DNA of 64,000 nucleotides from Flavobacterium denitrificans DSM 15936 (GCF_000425445.1 NZ_AUDL01000008.1:1-64000); one strand, 5' to 3'. Shown: positions 32,784 through 41,251, counted from the stretch's first letter. Made by a program: numbers and translations. The notes: a model not told the origin generated them from the sequence alone.

Positions 32784-33449
32784 ATGACAGCAAAAGAAAT
32801 TTTAGAAAAACTCAAAGCTCTTGGTGATCCAAAAGTATTTGCTCAAAATAAAAAACGTGGCGCCAGCGAAAATCAATTTGGCGTTAAAATGGTCGATATT
32901 CGAACATTGGCAAAAAAAATCAAAACCAATCATGAATTGGCACTTGAACTTTGGGATACTGAAAATGCTGATGCTCGCTTTTTAGCTATCCTAATTATTG
33001 ACCCAAAAAAGCTTTCGAATGAACAAATTGCCAAAATGGTTTCTTCAGAGAAATTCGTTCATATCGCCGATTGGTTTTATTCTTATATTATAAAAGAATA
33101 TTCAGATCGTGAAACTTTACGACAAGCTTGGATGCATACCGATGACGTTATGCACGCACGCGCAGCATGGAGCTTAACCAGCGGTTGCGTGGCAAGAAAC
33201 CCTGATATTCTAGATTTGCCTGCTTTGCTTGACCGAATCGAAAACGAAATGCCAACCGCCGCTCCAGAAGTCCAGTGGACAATGAACAGCACTTTGGCAC
33301 AAATCGGGATTAAATTTCCTGAATATCGAACTCGCGCTTTAGCAATTGGAGAAAAATTGGGCATTTACAGAGATTATCCAACTTCAAAAGGCTGTACATC
33401 TCCTTTTGCTCCAATTTGGATCAACGAAATGGTTCGCAGACAAGAATAA
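32784..33449 (+). CDS. DNA alkylation repair protein (AlkD-like HEAT fold)
   Basis: A 221-residue HEAT-like repeat protein. GVKMVDIRTLAKKIKTNHELALELWDTENADARFLAILIIDPKKLS and IADWFYSYIIKEYSD match AlkD-family glycosylase-like proteins, which remove bulky or cationic alkylated bases without base flipping. Whether this one is a true glycosylase is unproven: the family includes inactive members, and the key Trp/Asp residues were not checked by alignment. It is the fifth gene of the operon. Confidence 0.85.
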   Translation: MTAKEILEKLKALGDPKVFAQNKKRGASENQFGVKMVDIRTLAKKIKTNHELALELWDTENADARFLAILIIDPKKLSNEQIAKMVSSEKFVHIADWFYSYIIKEYSDRETLRQAWMHTDDVMHARAAWSLTSGCVARNPDILDLPALLDRIENEMPTAAPEVQWTMNSTLAQIGIKFPEYRTRALAIGEKLGIYRDYPTSKGCTSPFAPIWINEMVRRQE

Positions 33450-33467
33450 AAATCAAAAAACAACATT

Positions 33468-34025
33468 ATGAAAAATAAGATTTCGCAAGAAGAACAGGAA
33501 CAGCTTATCAGCATTTTGAAAACTCGTTTTGAAAAAAACAAGAATCGACATTTAGCTATCGAATGGTCAAAAGTAGAAGCAAAACTTATGGCTAATCCCG
33601 AAAAACTTTGGTCGCTTTTGCAAATGGAAAAAACCGAAGGCGAACCAGATGTAGTGGGTTACGATAATAATTCAGACGAATATATTTTCTTTGATTGTGT
33701 TGCCGAAAGTCCGAAATCAAGAAGAAGTCTTTGCTACGACAGAAAAGCTTTGGATTCAAGAAAAGAACACAAACCAAAAAACAGCGCCGTTGACATGGCC
33801 GAAGAAATGGGAATCGAGCTTTTAACTGAAGAGCAATACAAACAATTGCAAGAACTTGGAAATTTTGACACCAAAACATCTAGCTGGGTTGCAACTCCCG
33901 AAAATGTGCGCAAACTGGGCGGTGCCGTTTTTTGCGATTACCGATATGGAAGAGTCTTTCTTTATCATAATGGTGCCGAATCCTATTATGCTGCAAGAGG
34001 ATTTAGGGGCTGTTTGAAAATTTAA
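33468..34025 (+). CDS. DUF4256-family protein
   Basis: A 185-residue soluble protein of a family with no known function. The recognisable stretch is EGEPDVVGYDNNSDEYIFFDCVAESPKSRRSLCYDRKALDSRKEHKPKNSAVDMAEEMGIELLTEEQYKQLQ, followed by AVFCDYRYGRVFLYHNGAESYYAARGFRG. It is the last gene of the arsR-led operon, 18 bases after the AlkD-like gene. The dispersed repeat at 34064 begins soon after the stop. Confidence 0.83.
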   Translation: MKNKISQEEQEQLISILKTRFEKNKNRHLAIEWSKVEAKLMANPEKLWSLLQMEKTEGEPDVVGYDNNSDEYIFFDCVAESPKSRRSLCYDRKALDSRKEHKPKNSAVDMAEEMGIELLTEEQYKQLQELGNFDTKTSSWVATPENVRKLGGAVFCDYRYGRVFLYHNGAESYYAARGFRGCLKI

Positions 34026-34063
34026 TCATAAAACAACCCCATTGGTTATATATTTTTTATTCA

Positions 34064-34198
34064 ACACATAGAAACATAGATTTTATTTGTAGAAAAGAAT
34101 TTAAAAAGAAACCAGTTTCTAACACATAGCCTACTATGCTTGTTTTAAACAAGTGAAACGCCTTTTTAAGCATCCTAAATCTATGTTTCTATGTGTTT
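34064..34198 (+). repeat. Dispersed ~135-bp inverted-repeat element, copy 1
   Basis: The ends are ACACATAGAAACATAG (34064-34079) and its complement CTATGTTTCTATGTGT (34181-34196). Inside are GAAACCAGTTTCT, a TTGTTTTAAACAA palindrome and AAGTGAAACGCCTTTTTAAG (34151-34170). The element at 45705-45843 has the same order in the opposite orientation. No coding capacity is apparent, so this is a small interspersed palindromic element that may also act as a terminator. Confidence 0.8.
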
Positions 34199-34312
34199 GA
34201 ATTAATTACACACAAGGGGTTTTACATTTATTTTACAAAAGAATTTCTCCTACAAAATAAAACTTTCTTAAATTCGTTTGGAAATAATTAATCACTAATC
34301 CCAAATTAGTTT

Positions 34313-34813
34313 ATGAAAAACCTACTATTAGCATCCTTTATGATGATTAACTGCGTATCATGGGCGCAATCTGCAACGGCTTATTTTGACAAAGCCATGA
34401 AAAAAGCGGAAGCTGGCAATGCAAAAGGCGCCATCGCTGATTACAACAAAGCCATCAGCATGAATTCTAAATTTGTTGAAGCTTACCAAAACCGAGGTGT
34501 AGCCAAAGTAAAAATTAATGATTTAAAAGGTGCATTGGCAGATTTTAACAAAACAATCGAATTGGACGACATGAATGTGTACGCCTATACAGGAAGAGCA
34601 AATGTGAACTACAAATTAATGAACTACAATGAAGCAATTGCCGATTGTACTTCGTCCCTTGGCTTAAACCCAAAAGATTATATTGCATACAATTTAAGAG
34701 GTTTGGCTTATAATAAAATTGGCGACAAGAAAAATTCTTGCAAAGATTTTTCAAAAGCAATTGAACTAGGCAGTCAAAGTGCCATAAAAAACAAAGCTAC
34801 TTTTTGTAAATAA
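34313..34813 (+). CDS. Secreted TPR-repeat protein
   Basis: A 166-residue exported protein with a signal peptide (MKNLLLASFMMINCVSWAQ) and about four TPR motifs: AYFDKAMKKAEAGNAKGAIADYNKAISMNSKF, AYQNRGVAKVKINDLKGALADFNKTIELDDM, AYTGRANVNYKLMNYNEAIADCTSSLGLNPKD and AYNLRGLAYNKIGDKKNSCKDFSKAIELG. It should form a periplasmic superhelix for peptide or protein binding. No operon partner is seen; it is followed by a very strong terminator. Confidence 0.88.
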   Translation: MKNLLLASFMMINCVSWAQSATAYFDKAMKKAEAGNAKGAIADYNKAISMNSKFVEAYQNRGVAKVKINDLKGALADFNKTIELDDMNVYAYTGRANVNYKLMNYNEAIADCTSSLGLNPKDYIAYNLRGLAYNKIGDKKNSCKDFSKAIELGSQSAIKNKATFCK

Positions 34814-34820
34814 TCGAAGC

Positions 34821-34874
34821 ATAAAATAAAAATCAGCCTGTAGAATTTTATCTACAGGCTGATTTTTATTTTAT
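34821..34874 (+). terminator. Long perfect hairpin terminator after the TPR gene
   Basis: Two perfect 24-base arms (34821-34844 and 34851-34874) around a 6-base loop have the core CAGCCTGTAGA/TCTACAGGCTG and A-rich and T-rich flanks. It separates the TPR gene from the carotenoid region. Confidence 0.92.
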
Positions 34875-35050
34875 AGAATACACAAAAAATCATCTTAGAT
34901 TGACTCTAAATAGTTGCGAATTATCTGTTAAAAAAGTAAAATCGTACAGAAAAAAAACCTCTTTTAACCCAATTAAATCAGTATGTTACTACAAACTCTT
35001 AAATATCGATCATTTTGATAAAGTTTTAAAGGTTTTTTCAGATTTTATTT

Positions 35051-35087
35051 TATTTTTGTTTATTCAACAATTCAAAATGGTAAACAA
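35051..35087 (+). promoter_or_regulatory. merR promoter with CarH-type operator candidate (site 1)
   Basis: A TATTTTTG -7 box (35051-35058) overlaps TTGTTTAT (35056-35063). After exactly 16 bases, GTAAACAA (35080-35087) follows, running into the first codons after the ATG at 35077. Each arm matches 7 of 8 positions of the perfect sites at 35982 and 43252, and the spacing is identical. Autoregulation of the MerR-type gene is inferred. Confidence 0.6.
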
Positions 35088-35979
35088 TATAAAAACAGTT
35101 TTCAGCATAAAAGATCTTGAAAACTTATCTGGAATTAAAGCGCATACTATTCGTATTTGGGAAAAAAGATATAATATTCTTGAACCAATGCGAACTGATA
35201 CCAATATCAGGCTATACAATTTGCAAAATTTGCAGAAGCTTTTAAATATTACTTTACTGCATGAATATGGGTATAAAATATCTAAAATTGCTACTTATCC
35301 TGAGGACAAAATCCCGCAACTAGTACGTGAAATTATTTCAAAAAAAAATTCACAAAACTATGCGATCACATCATTCAAAATGGCTATGATGAATTTCGAC
35401 CAAGAATTGTTCTTCAATACTTTTGACTGGCTTATTTCTGAAAAAAGTTTTAAAGAAGTTTTTAAAGAGCATTTCCTTCCATTGTTGAAAGAACTAGGGT
35501 TGTTATGGCAATCTGAAACCATTACGCCTGCAAATGAGCATTTCATGAGTCATTTGATCAAGCAAAAGATTTTAATTTATACTGAAAGTCTTCAAATATT
35601 AAAACCTACAAAAACCGACCGAATTTTTGTTCTCTCTTTGCCATTGAATGAAATTCATCAAATTGGTTTACTATATCTGCAATACGAAATTTTATCAAGA
35701 GGATACAAAACCATTTATTTGGGCGAAAGTATGCCAATTGAAAACCTTCAGGATCTTACACGTCATTTTGAGAACATTACTTTCGTTTCTTTTATGACCG
35801 TGCAACCTGACCGAACGGTTATTAATCAATATGTTAAATCAATGGGACAGAAACTGTTGCTAAAAAACAATGAAATCTGGCTTATGGGTAGTATGGTCGA
35901 GCATATTGACCAATCTAACCTGCATGAACGAATTCGTATTTTTGATTCAATGGAAGAAACTATAGAAGAAATTCAATAG
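35077..35979 (+). CDS. CarH/LitR-like MerR regulator with cobalamin-binding domain
   Basis: A 300-residue regulator from the ATG at 35077, which starts the MerR helix-turn-helix (FSIKDLENLSGIKAHTIRIWEKRYNILEPMRT); the frame extends upstream without MerR-like sequence. The C-terminal half is a B12-binding module. Trp144-x9-Glu154-His155 (WQSETITPANEH) is the CarH motif that caps adenosylcobalamin, and Glu192-x-His194-x-x-Gly197 (EIHQIG) is the lower-ligand motif. The residue after Trp144 is Gln, whereas T. thermophilus CarH, as I recall, has the His that forms the light-state link there. It probably represses carotenoid genes in the dark. It is followed directly by crtI. Confidence 0.88.
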   Translation: MVNNIKTVFSIKDLENLSGIKAHTIRIWEKRYNILEPMRTDTNIRLYNLQNLQKLLNITLLHEYGYKISKIATYPEDKIPQLVREIISKKNSQNYAITSFKMAMMNFDQELFFNTFDWLISEKSFKEVFKEHFLPLLKELGLLWQSETITPANEHFMSHLIKQKILIYTESLQILKPTKTDRIFVLSLPLNEIHQIGLLYLQYEILSRGYKTIYLGESMPIENLQDLTRHFENITFVSFMTVQPDRTVINQYVKSMGQKLLLKNNEIWLMGSMVEHIDQSNLHERIRIFDSMEETIEEIQ

Positions 35980-35981
35980 TT

Positions 35982-36013
35982 TTGTTTAAAGTTTTTGTAT
36001 ATTTGTTAAACAA
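35982..36013 (+). promoter_or_regulatory. crtI promoter with CarH-type operator candidate (site 2)
   Basis: TTGTTTAA (35982-35989), 16 bases, then TTAAACAA (36006-36013), ending at the crtI ATG (36014). A TATATTTG -7 box (35998-36005) sits in the spacer directly before the right arm, so a bound regulator would cover the promoter. The transcript would have almost no leader. Confidence 0.7.
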
Positions 36014-37480
36014 ATGACAAAAACTATCATCATACTGGGATCTGGCTTTTCATCGTTGGCCGCCTCTTGTTACTTGGCAAAACAAGGAAACAAGGTCACT
36101 ATTTATGAAAAAAACCCAACAATAGGAGGCCGTGCCCGACAATTCAAAAAAGATGGCTTTACTTTTGACATGGGGCCAAGCTGGTATTGGATGCCTGATG
36201 TTTTTGATCGTTTTTTTCATGACTTCAATAAAAAGACTTCCGATTATTATGAACTGATAAAATTAAATCCGGCTTATCAGGTTTATTTTGGAGTAAATGA
36301 TTTTGTCACAATTTGTGATAATTTAGAAGAAATCAAAACTTCTTTTGAAACAATTGAAAAAGGAAGCGCAAAGGAACTTCAAAACTTTATTGATAAAGCA
36401 AAAAGCAATTATGATATTGCCATCAAAGATTTGGTTTATCGTCCCGGAGTTTCTCCTTTAGAATTAATTACACCAAAAACGGCTTTAAAACTCAATCAGT
36501 TTTTAAGCAATGTAAGTCAGGATATTCGAAAGAAATTTAAAGATGAAAGATTAATTCAAATTCTGGAATTTCCGGTTTTATTCCTCGGAGCAAAACCCAG
36601 CAAAACGCCTTCGTTTTATAATTTCATGAATTACGCCGATTTTGGTTTAGGAACCTGGCATCCAAAAACGGGAATGTTTGACGTTATTTTGGGTCTTGAA
36701 AAACTAGCCTTGGAACTTGGCGTTACGATTAAAACCAATTCACCTGTTGAAAAAATTATCGTTGAAAACAAAACCGCAACTGGAGTTAAAATCAACGGAG
36801 AAATCATAAAAGCGGATATAATTTTAAGTGGCGCCGATTATCAGCACACTGAAACTTTGCTCGAAAAAGAACATCGCGCCTATTCTGAAGAATATTGGCA
36901 AAGCCGAGTTTTTGCTCCGTCTTCACTCCTATTCTTTATTGGTTTCGACAAAAAAATAGAAAATATTTCGCATCATGCCTTATTTTTCGATACTGATTTC
37001 AATCAGCATGCAAAAGATATTTATGATGATCCAAAATGGCCTGATTCACCCTTGTTTTATGCCAATTTCCCATCTAAAACAGATTTGACGGCGGCACCAG
37101 ACGGAATGGAATCTGCGTTTTTTTTAATTCCGCTTGCGCCGGGGATTGAAGATACCGAAGCAATTCGAGAAAAATATTTTGACAAGATAATATCTCGTTT
37201 TGAACAAGTTACACAACAAAACATCAAAAACAACATTATATTTAAAAAGTCATTCTGCAAAAATGATTTTGTTACAGACTATAATGCTTACAAAGGAAAC
37301 GCTTACGGAATGGCCAATACTTTATTGCAAACTGCTTTTTTAAGGCCAAAACTGAAAAGCAAAAAAATACGTAATTTATATTTTACAGGACAATTGACTG
37401 TTCCTGGCCCAGGAGTTCCGCCTGCCTTAATTTCAGGAAAATTGGTTGCTGAGTTAATTCAAAAATCTTTTAGATCTTAA
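36014..37480 (+). CDS. crtI: Phytoene desaturase
   Basis: This FAD-dependent desaturase converts phytoene to lycopene at the membrane. The 488 residues are full length. The N-terminal dinucleotide fold reads IILGSGFSSLAASCYLAKQGNKVTIYEKNPTIGGRARQFKKDGFTFDMGPSWYW, and the C-terminal bacterial carotenoid-desaturase signature is NLYFTGQLTVPGPGVPPALISGKLVAELI. It begins directly after the site 2 operator. crtB follows 3 bases after the stop, so the two are one operon. The number of desaturation steps cannot be read from sequence. Confidence 0.95.
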   Translation: MTKTIIILGSGFSSLAASCYLAKQGNKVTIYEKNPTIGGRARQFKKDGFTFDMGPSWYWMPDVFDRFFHDFNKKTSDYYELIKLNPAYQVYFGVNDFVTICDNLEEIKTSFETIEKGSAKELQNFIDKAKSNYDIAIKDLVYRPGVSPLELITPKTALKLNQFLSNVSQDIRKKFKDERLIQILEFPVLFLGAKPSKTPSFYNFMNYADFGLGTWHPKTGMFDVILGLEKLALELGVTIKTNSPVEKIIVENKTATGVKINGEIIKADIILSGADYQHTETLLEKEHRAYSEEYWQSRVFAPSSLLFFIGFDKKIENISHHALFFDTDFNQHAKDIYDDPKWPDSPLFYANFPSKTDLTAAPDGMESAFFLIPLAPGIEDTEAIREKYFDKIISRFEQVTQQNIKNNIIFKKSFCKNDFVTDYNAYKGNAYGMANTLLQTAFLRPKLKSKKIRNLYFTGQLTVPGPGVPPALISGKLVAELIQKSFRS

Positions 37481-37483
37481 AAA

Positions 37484-38323
37484 ATGAAATCACTATTCGA
37501 CGCCGTCTCTTTCAAATGTAGTAAACTCGTTACGCAAAATTACAGTTCCTCTTTTTCATTGGCAGTAAAAATGCTGTCGCCAAGTATTCGTGATGCTATT
37601 TACAGCATTTATGGTTTTGTTCGCTTTGCCGATGAAATCGTAGATTCTTTTCATGATTATGAAAAAGAATATTTAATCGATGATTTCGAAAAAGAATATT
37701 ATAAAGCAATGGAATTAGGAATCAGCCTCAATCCCATTTTGAATTCATTTCAGCATACAGTTAAAGAATATAATATTACTGATGATTTGGTTCAGGCATT
37801 TTTAAAAAGCATGAAACTCGATCTTATAAAATCAACCTATTATACGCAGACCGAATACGCAGATTATATTTACGGCTCGGCAGACGTTGTTGGATTAATG
37901 TGCTTAAAAGTTTTTGTTGCTGGAAAAGAGCACAAATACGAACAACTAAAACAGGAAGCGATGCGTTTAGGTTCGGCTTTTCAAAAGGTGAATTTCCTGA
38001 GAGATTTAAGAGATGACAATTTGATTTTAAACCGAACTTATTTTCCTGGAATCAACCTCAACAATTTCACTGAAGACTCAAAAGCGCAAATCATCAAAGA
38101 AATTGAAGAAGATTTCAAAGTCGCTTATCACGGAATTGTAAAATTGCCAATTGAAGCAAAATTCGGCGTTTACACAGCTTATGTTTATTACAAGAAGTTA
38201 CTCAAAAAACTAAAAAATACGCCGTATCACAAAATTGGAAATTCGAGAATCCGGGTTTCTAATTATACAAAAGCCGGGCTTTTGGCACAGTCTTTTGTGA
38301 CGTACAAATTGAAGCTGGTATAG
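37484..38323 (+). CDS. crtB: Phytoene synthase
   Basis: It condenses two geranylgeranyl diphosphates into phytoene. At 279 residues it is normal length for flavobacterial forms. The first Asp-rich motif is DEIVD in YGFVRFADEIVDSFHDYEKE, and the second is RDLRDDNLILNRTYFPG. The YIYGSADVVGLM helix is present. It is translationally close to crtI. A TTGTCAT-type hairpin follows the stop at 38340. crtE is not in the window. Confidence 0.94.
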   Translation: MKSLFDAVSFKCSKLVTQNYSSSFSLAVKMLSPSIRDAIYSIYGFVRFADEIVDSFHDYEKEYLIDDFEKEYYKAMELGISLNPILNSFQHTVKEYNITDDLVQAFLKSMKLDLIKSTYYTQTEYADYIYGSADVVGLMCLKVFVAGKEHKYEQLKQEAMRLGSAFQKVNFLRDLRDDNLILNRTYFPGINLNNFTEDSKAQIIKEIEEDFKVAYHGIVKLPIEAKFGVYTAYVYYKKLLKKLKNTPYHKIGNSRIRVSNYTKAGLLAQSFVTYKLKLV

Positions 38324-38339
38324 AGATTTAGCCAATAGT

Positions 38340-38369
38340 TTGTCATTTCTGACGAAGAAGAAATGACAA
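38340..38369 (+). repeat. Stem-loop after crtB, related to the 41047 repeat
   Basis: Perfect 11-base arms TTGTCATTTCT and AGAAATGACAA enclose GACGAAGA. The left arm and loop read like a shortened form of the 30-base arm at 41047 (TTGTCATCTCGACGAAG), so it seems a small member of that dispersed family. It may also attenuate transcription after crtB. Confidence 0.65.
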
Positions 38370-38482
38370 GATTGAGGGAATTTCAAAAACAAACAAAAAA
38401 TAATCATTAGAGTTAATCTTTTATAACTTAAAGTCAAACTCAAACAAATTAAAGTCATAACTTTATTAACAACATTTTAAAA

Positions 38483-38923
38483 ATGATTTCTTTTTTAATC
38501 TTTATAAGCGTTTTTCTGTTCATGGAATGTGTTACGTGGCTTACGCACAAATATGTAATGCACGGCTTTATGTGGTATTTTCACGCCGATCATCATCAGC
38601 CAAAATACGAACATACTTTTGAGCGAAATGATATTTTCTTTGTCATTTTTGCAATTCCGAGTATCGTATTATTTTATTTTGGCGTTCAGGGTGGCTTCAA
38701 TTATTTATTTTTTGTAGCGTGTGGCATTACCCTCTATGGAGCGTGTTATTTTTTAATTCATGATGTTTTGATTCATCAGCGTTTTAAATGGTTCAAAAAC
38801 ACTACAAACAAATACCTCATCGGACTTAGAAAAGCCCATAAAATACATCACAAGCATTTAAACAAAGAAAAAGGAGAATGTTTCGGAATGTTGTTTGTTC
38901 CTTTCAAATATTATAAAATGTAG
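38483..38923 (+). CDS. crtZ: Beta-carotene hydroxylase-like protein (CrtZ type)
   Basis: A 146-residue di-iron membrane hydroxylase. The histidine boxes are all present: HKYVMH (HxxxxH), HADHH (HxxHH), HDVLIHQ and HKIHHKH (HxxHH). Predicted spans at about 3-22, 52-70 and 75-92 fit the CrtZ fold. It should hydroxylate the beta-ionone ring at C3, giving zeaxanthin. No lycopene cyclase gene is in the window, so the precursor must be made from genes elsewhere. A 159-base gap separates it from crtB; it shares the direction of the crt genes. Confidence 0.9.
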   Translation: MISFLIFISVFLFMECVTWLTHKYVMHGFMWYFHADHHQPKYEHTFERNDIFFVIFAIPSIVLFYFGVQGGFNYLFFVACGITLYGACYFLIHDVLIHQRFKWFKNTTNKYLIGLRKAHKIHHKHLNKEKGECFGMLFVPFKYYKM

Positions 38924-38960
38924 CTTTTAAAGCCATTTGTAACAATTTATTCAGCAAGAA

Positions 38961-39470
38961 ATGAAATTATACAAAATAGCAACCGTTCAATATGTAAATG
39001 CCAGTGTCGAAGATTGCTGGGATTTTTTCTCCAGTCCAAAAAACCTTCAGACGATCACACTTGATAATATGAATTTCACAATTAAAGATTTCGATGACAA
39101 ACGAATGTATCATGGACAAATTATAACTTATACTTTAAGACCTCTTTTAGGAATTAAGATTTCATGGGTTACCGAAATTACAGCTTGTAAGGAAAACGAA
39201 TATTTCATCGACATTCAGCGTTTTGGTCCGTACAAATTATGGCATCACAAACATTTCTTCGAACGCACAAAAGACGGCCGAACAAAAATGACAGATATTG
39301 TTCATTATGCGCTTCCTCTCGGAATCTTAGGCCGATTCATGAACACGATAATTGTAAAAAACAAACTCAAAACGATTTTTGATTTCCGCCATAATAAAAT
39401 TGAAGAATTATTTAATTCAAAACCACAGCCACAGATTGTGCAACTTAATGGTAAACAAAAAAGCTTTTAA
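38961..39470 (+). CDS. SRPBCC-fold ligand-binding protein
   Basis: A 169-residue START/polyketide-cyclase-like protein: YVNASVEDCWDFFSSPKNLQTITLDNMNFTI at the N-terminus, GPYKLWHHKHFFERTKDGRTKMTDIVHYALPLGILG in the middle and a C-terminal helix IVKNKLKTIFDFRHNKIEELF. Homologues are common next to photolyase and carotenoid genes, so binding of a hydrophobic or light-related ligand is plausible. The gene starts 37 bases after crtZ in the same direction. Confidence 0.82.
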   Translation: MKLYKIATVQYVNASVEDCWDFFSSPKNLQTITLDNMNFTIKDFDDKRMYHGQIITYTLRPLLGIKISWVTEITACKENEYFIDIQRFGPYKLWHHKHFFERTKDGRTKMTDIVHYALPLGILGRFMNTIIVKNKLKTIFDFRHNKIEELFNSKPQPQIVQLNGKQKSF

Positions 39471-39510
39471 ATTATAAAGTCGCATTTCTTTTACTTGCTT
39501 ACTTTTTTAA

Positions 39511-39588
39511 TCTCGCAAAGACGCTAAGTCGCAAAGCATTTTCTGTAAAGCTTTTCAATAAAACTTTGCGCCTTTGCATCTTTGCGAG
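39511..39588. repeat. Intergenic inverted repeat of cgcaaag words
   Basis: CTCGCAAAGA (39512-39521) pairs with TCTTTGCGAG (39579-39588). Inside, further aagtcgcaaag and ctttgcgcc words pair imperfectly. A related cgcaaaggcgcaaag fragment is at 121-150. It lies between the SRPBCC and photolyase genes; read-through to the photolyase gene is uncertain. Confidence 0.75.
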
Positions 39589-39646
39589 CAATTTTCGGCA
39601 TTAGAAGAAAAAGAACTTAAAAATTCGATTAGCAAAAATAACAACA

Positions 39647-40942
39647 ATGACAAAACAAAAAGTTTCCTTTTTCTGGTTTAGACGCGATTTGCGTTTAGAA
39701 GACAACACCGGATTATTTCATGCGTTACAATCGGATTTTCCTGTAATTCCTTTATTTATTTTTGACGAAGATATTTTAGATAATCTTCCAAAAAATGACG
39801 CCAGAGTAACTTTCATTTATGATTCGCTTAAAAAAATAAATTCAGAATTAAATAAATTCAGTTCTTCAATTATAATTAAAAAAGGGAAAACAAAAGATGT
39901 TTGGAAATCGCTTATGGAGGAATTTGACATTCAAAATATTTTCTTCAATAAAGATTACGAACCGTTTGCAATCGAACGAGATTCCTCAATAACTTCTCTA
40001 TTAAAGGAAAACAACATCGAATCTTTCTCTTTTAAAGACCATGTAATTTTCGAAGAAAAAGAAATCACAAAAGGTGACGGATTTCCTTATACAGTCTACA
40101 CGCCTTATAAAAACAAATGGCTCGAGAAATATCATTTTTCAGGAGCTGCACCAGAATATGATTCGGCACCCTTTTATTCAAACTTTGCAAAAAACAATTT
40201 CAAATTTCCTGATTTATCAGAAATCGGTTTTGAAAGAAGTTCCATAAAAGTACTTCCACATAATTTATCTCAGATTTCAAATTATAAAGAAACCCGGGAT
40301 TTTCCGGCTTTAGACAGTACTTCTTATCTTTCTCCACATTTGCGTTTTGGAACTGTTAGCATTCGGAAATTAGTGAATTGGGCAAACCGAAAAAATCAGA
40401 CCTTTTTGAGCGAATTGATTTGGAGAGAATTCTTCATTCAAATACTGTTCAATTTCCCAAATTGCGTCAATCATAATTTCAAATCCAATTATGACGGAAT
40501 TCAATGGCGCAACAACGAAGAAGATTTCAAACGCTGGTGTTCTGGAACAACCGGCTACCCAATGGTCGATGCCGGAATGCGTCAACTCAATGAAACCGGT
40601 TATATGCACAATCGCGTGCGGATGGTTGTAGCCAGTTTTTTATGCAAACATTTACTCATTAATTGGCAATGGGGAGAAGCTTATTTTGCCGAAAAATTAC
40701 TGGATTTTGAATTGGCGTCAAATGTTGGAAACTGGCAATGGGCGGCAGGAACAGGCTGTGACGCGGCACCTTATTTTAGAGTTTTCAATCCGGAAATCCA
40801 ACAAAAGAAATTTGATGAAAAAGGCGAATACATCAGAAGATGGATTCCTGAATTTGATTTGGGCTATAACGAACCTATGATTGATCATGCATTTGCGAGA
40901 GATCGCGCGATTGCGACTTATAAGGCTGGCATTTTGAAATAA
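39647..40942 (+). CDS. Cryptochrome/DNA photolyase family protein
   Basis: A 431-residue flavoprotein: the N-terminal antenna domain starts FFWFRRDLRLEDNTGLFHAL, and the C-terminal FAD domain carries SYLSPHLRFGTVSIR, FLSELIWREFFIQIL, GYPMVDAGMRQLNETGYMHNRVRMVVASFL and NVGNWQWAAGTGCDAAPYFRVFNP. This fits a class I CPD photolyase, which splits UV dimers using blue light; the electron-transfer Trp residues appear present. It is in the carotenoid direction and closes the block, then a composite repeat separates it from the convergent ABC1-kinase gene. Confidence 0.93.
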   Translation: MTKQKVSFFWFRRDLRLEDNTGLFHALQSDFPVIPLFIFDEDILDNLPKNDARVTFIYDSLKKINSELNKFSSSIIIKKGKTKDVWKSLMEEFDIQNIFFNKDYEPFAIERDSSITSLLKENNIESFSFKDHVIFEEKEITKGDGFPYTVYTPYKNKWLEKYHFSGAAPEYDSAPFYSNFAKNNFKFPDLSEIGFERSSIKVLPHNLSQISNYKETRDFPALDSTSYLSPHLRFGTVSIRKLVNWANRKNQTFLSELIWREFFIQILFNFPNCVNHNFKSNYDGIQWRNNEEDFKRWCSGTTGYPMVDAGMRQLNETGYMHNRVRMVVASFLCKHLLINWQWGEAYFAEKLLDFELASNVGNWQWAAGTGCDAAPYFRVFNPEIQQKKFDEKGEYIRRWIPEFDLGYNEPMIDHAFARDRAIATYKAGILK

Positions 40943-40950
40943 GTTTTTTT

Positions 40951-41240
40951 GGTTTCAGGTTTCAAGTTTCAAGTTTCAAGTTTCAAGTTTCAGGTTTCAG
41001 GTTTCAAGTTTCAGGTTCAGGTTTTGCTGGACGTTTATCCGCAATCTTGTCATCTCGACGAAGGAGAGATCACACTCGCAAATCGCCAAAGATTGGCGAC
41101 ATTCTATATCGAGTTTCTAGTGTGATCTCTCCTTCGTCGAGATGACAAACTAAACGAAAAAAACTTTGTCAAAGTTTAAAACTTTGACAAAGTTCTAAGC
41201 TTAAAGTTAAGCCAACTTGAAACCTGAAATTTGAAACAAA
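40951..41240. repeat. Composite nested palindromic repeat between convergent genes
   Basis: Several elements are nested. First is a tandem heptamer array GTTTCAG/GTTTCAA (40952-41021, about nine copies), mirrored by AACTTGAAACCTGAAATTTG at 41215-41234. Inside lies a perfect 30-base inverted repeat (41047-41076 and 41119-41148, starting TTGTCATCTCGACGAAGGAG) with a TCGCCAA/TTGGCGA hairpin (41083-41099) in its loop. Then comes a perfect 16-base palindrome AACTTTGTCAAAGTTT/AAACTTTGACAAAGTT (41162-41194). No gene is present in this 309-base gap. It may terminate both convergent transcripts. Confidence 0.85.
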
Positions 41241-41251
41241 AGAAACAATTC

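Noticed and set aside
40952..41021. Heptamer array as a CRISPR-like repeat
   Set aside because: The units are 7 bases with no unique spacers and no cas genes; it is a simple tandem array with mirror copies downstream.
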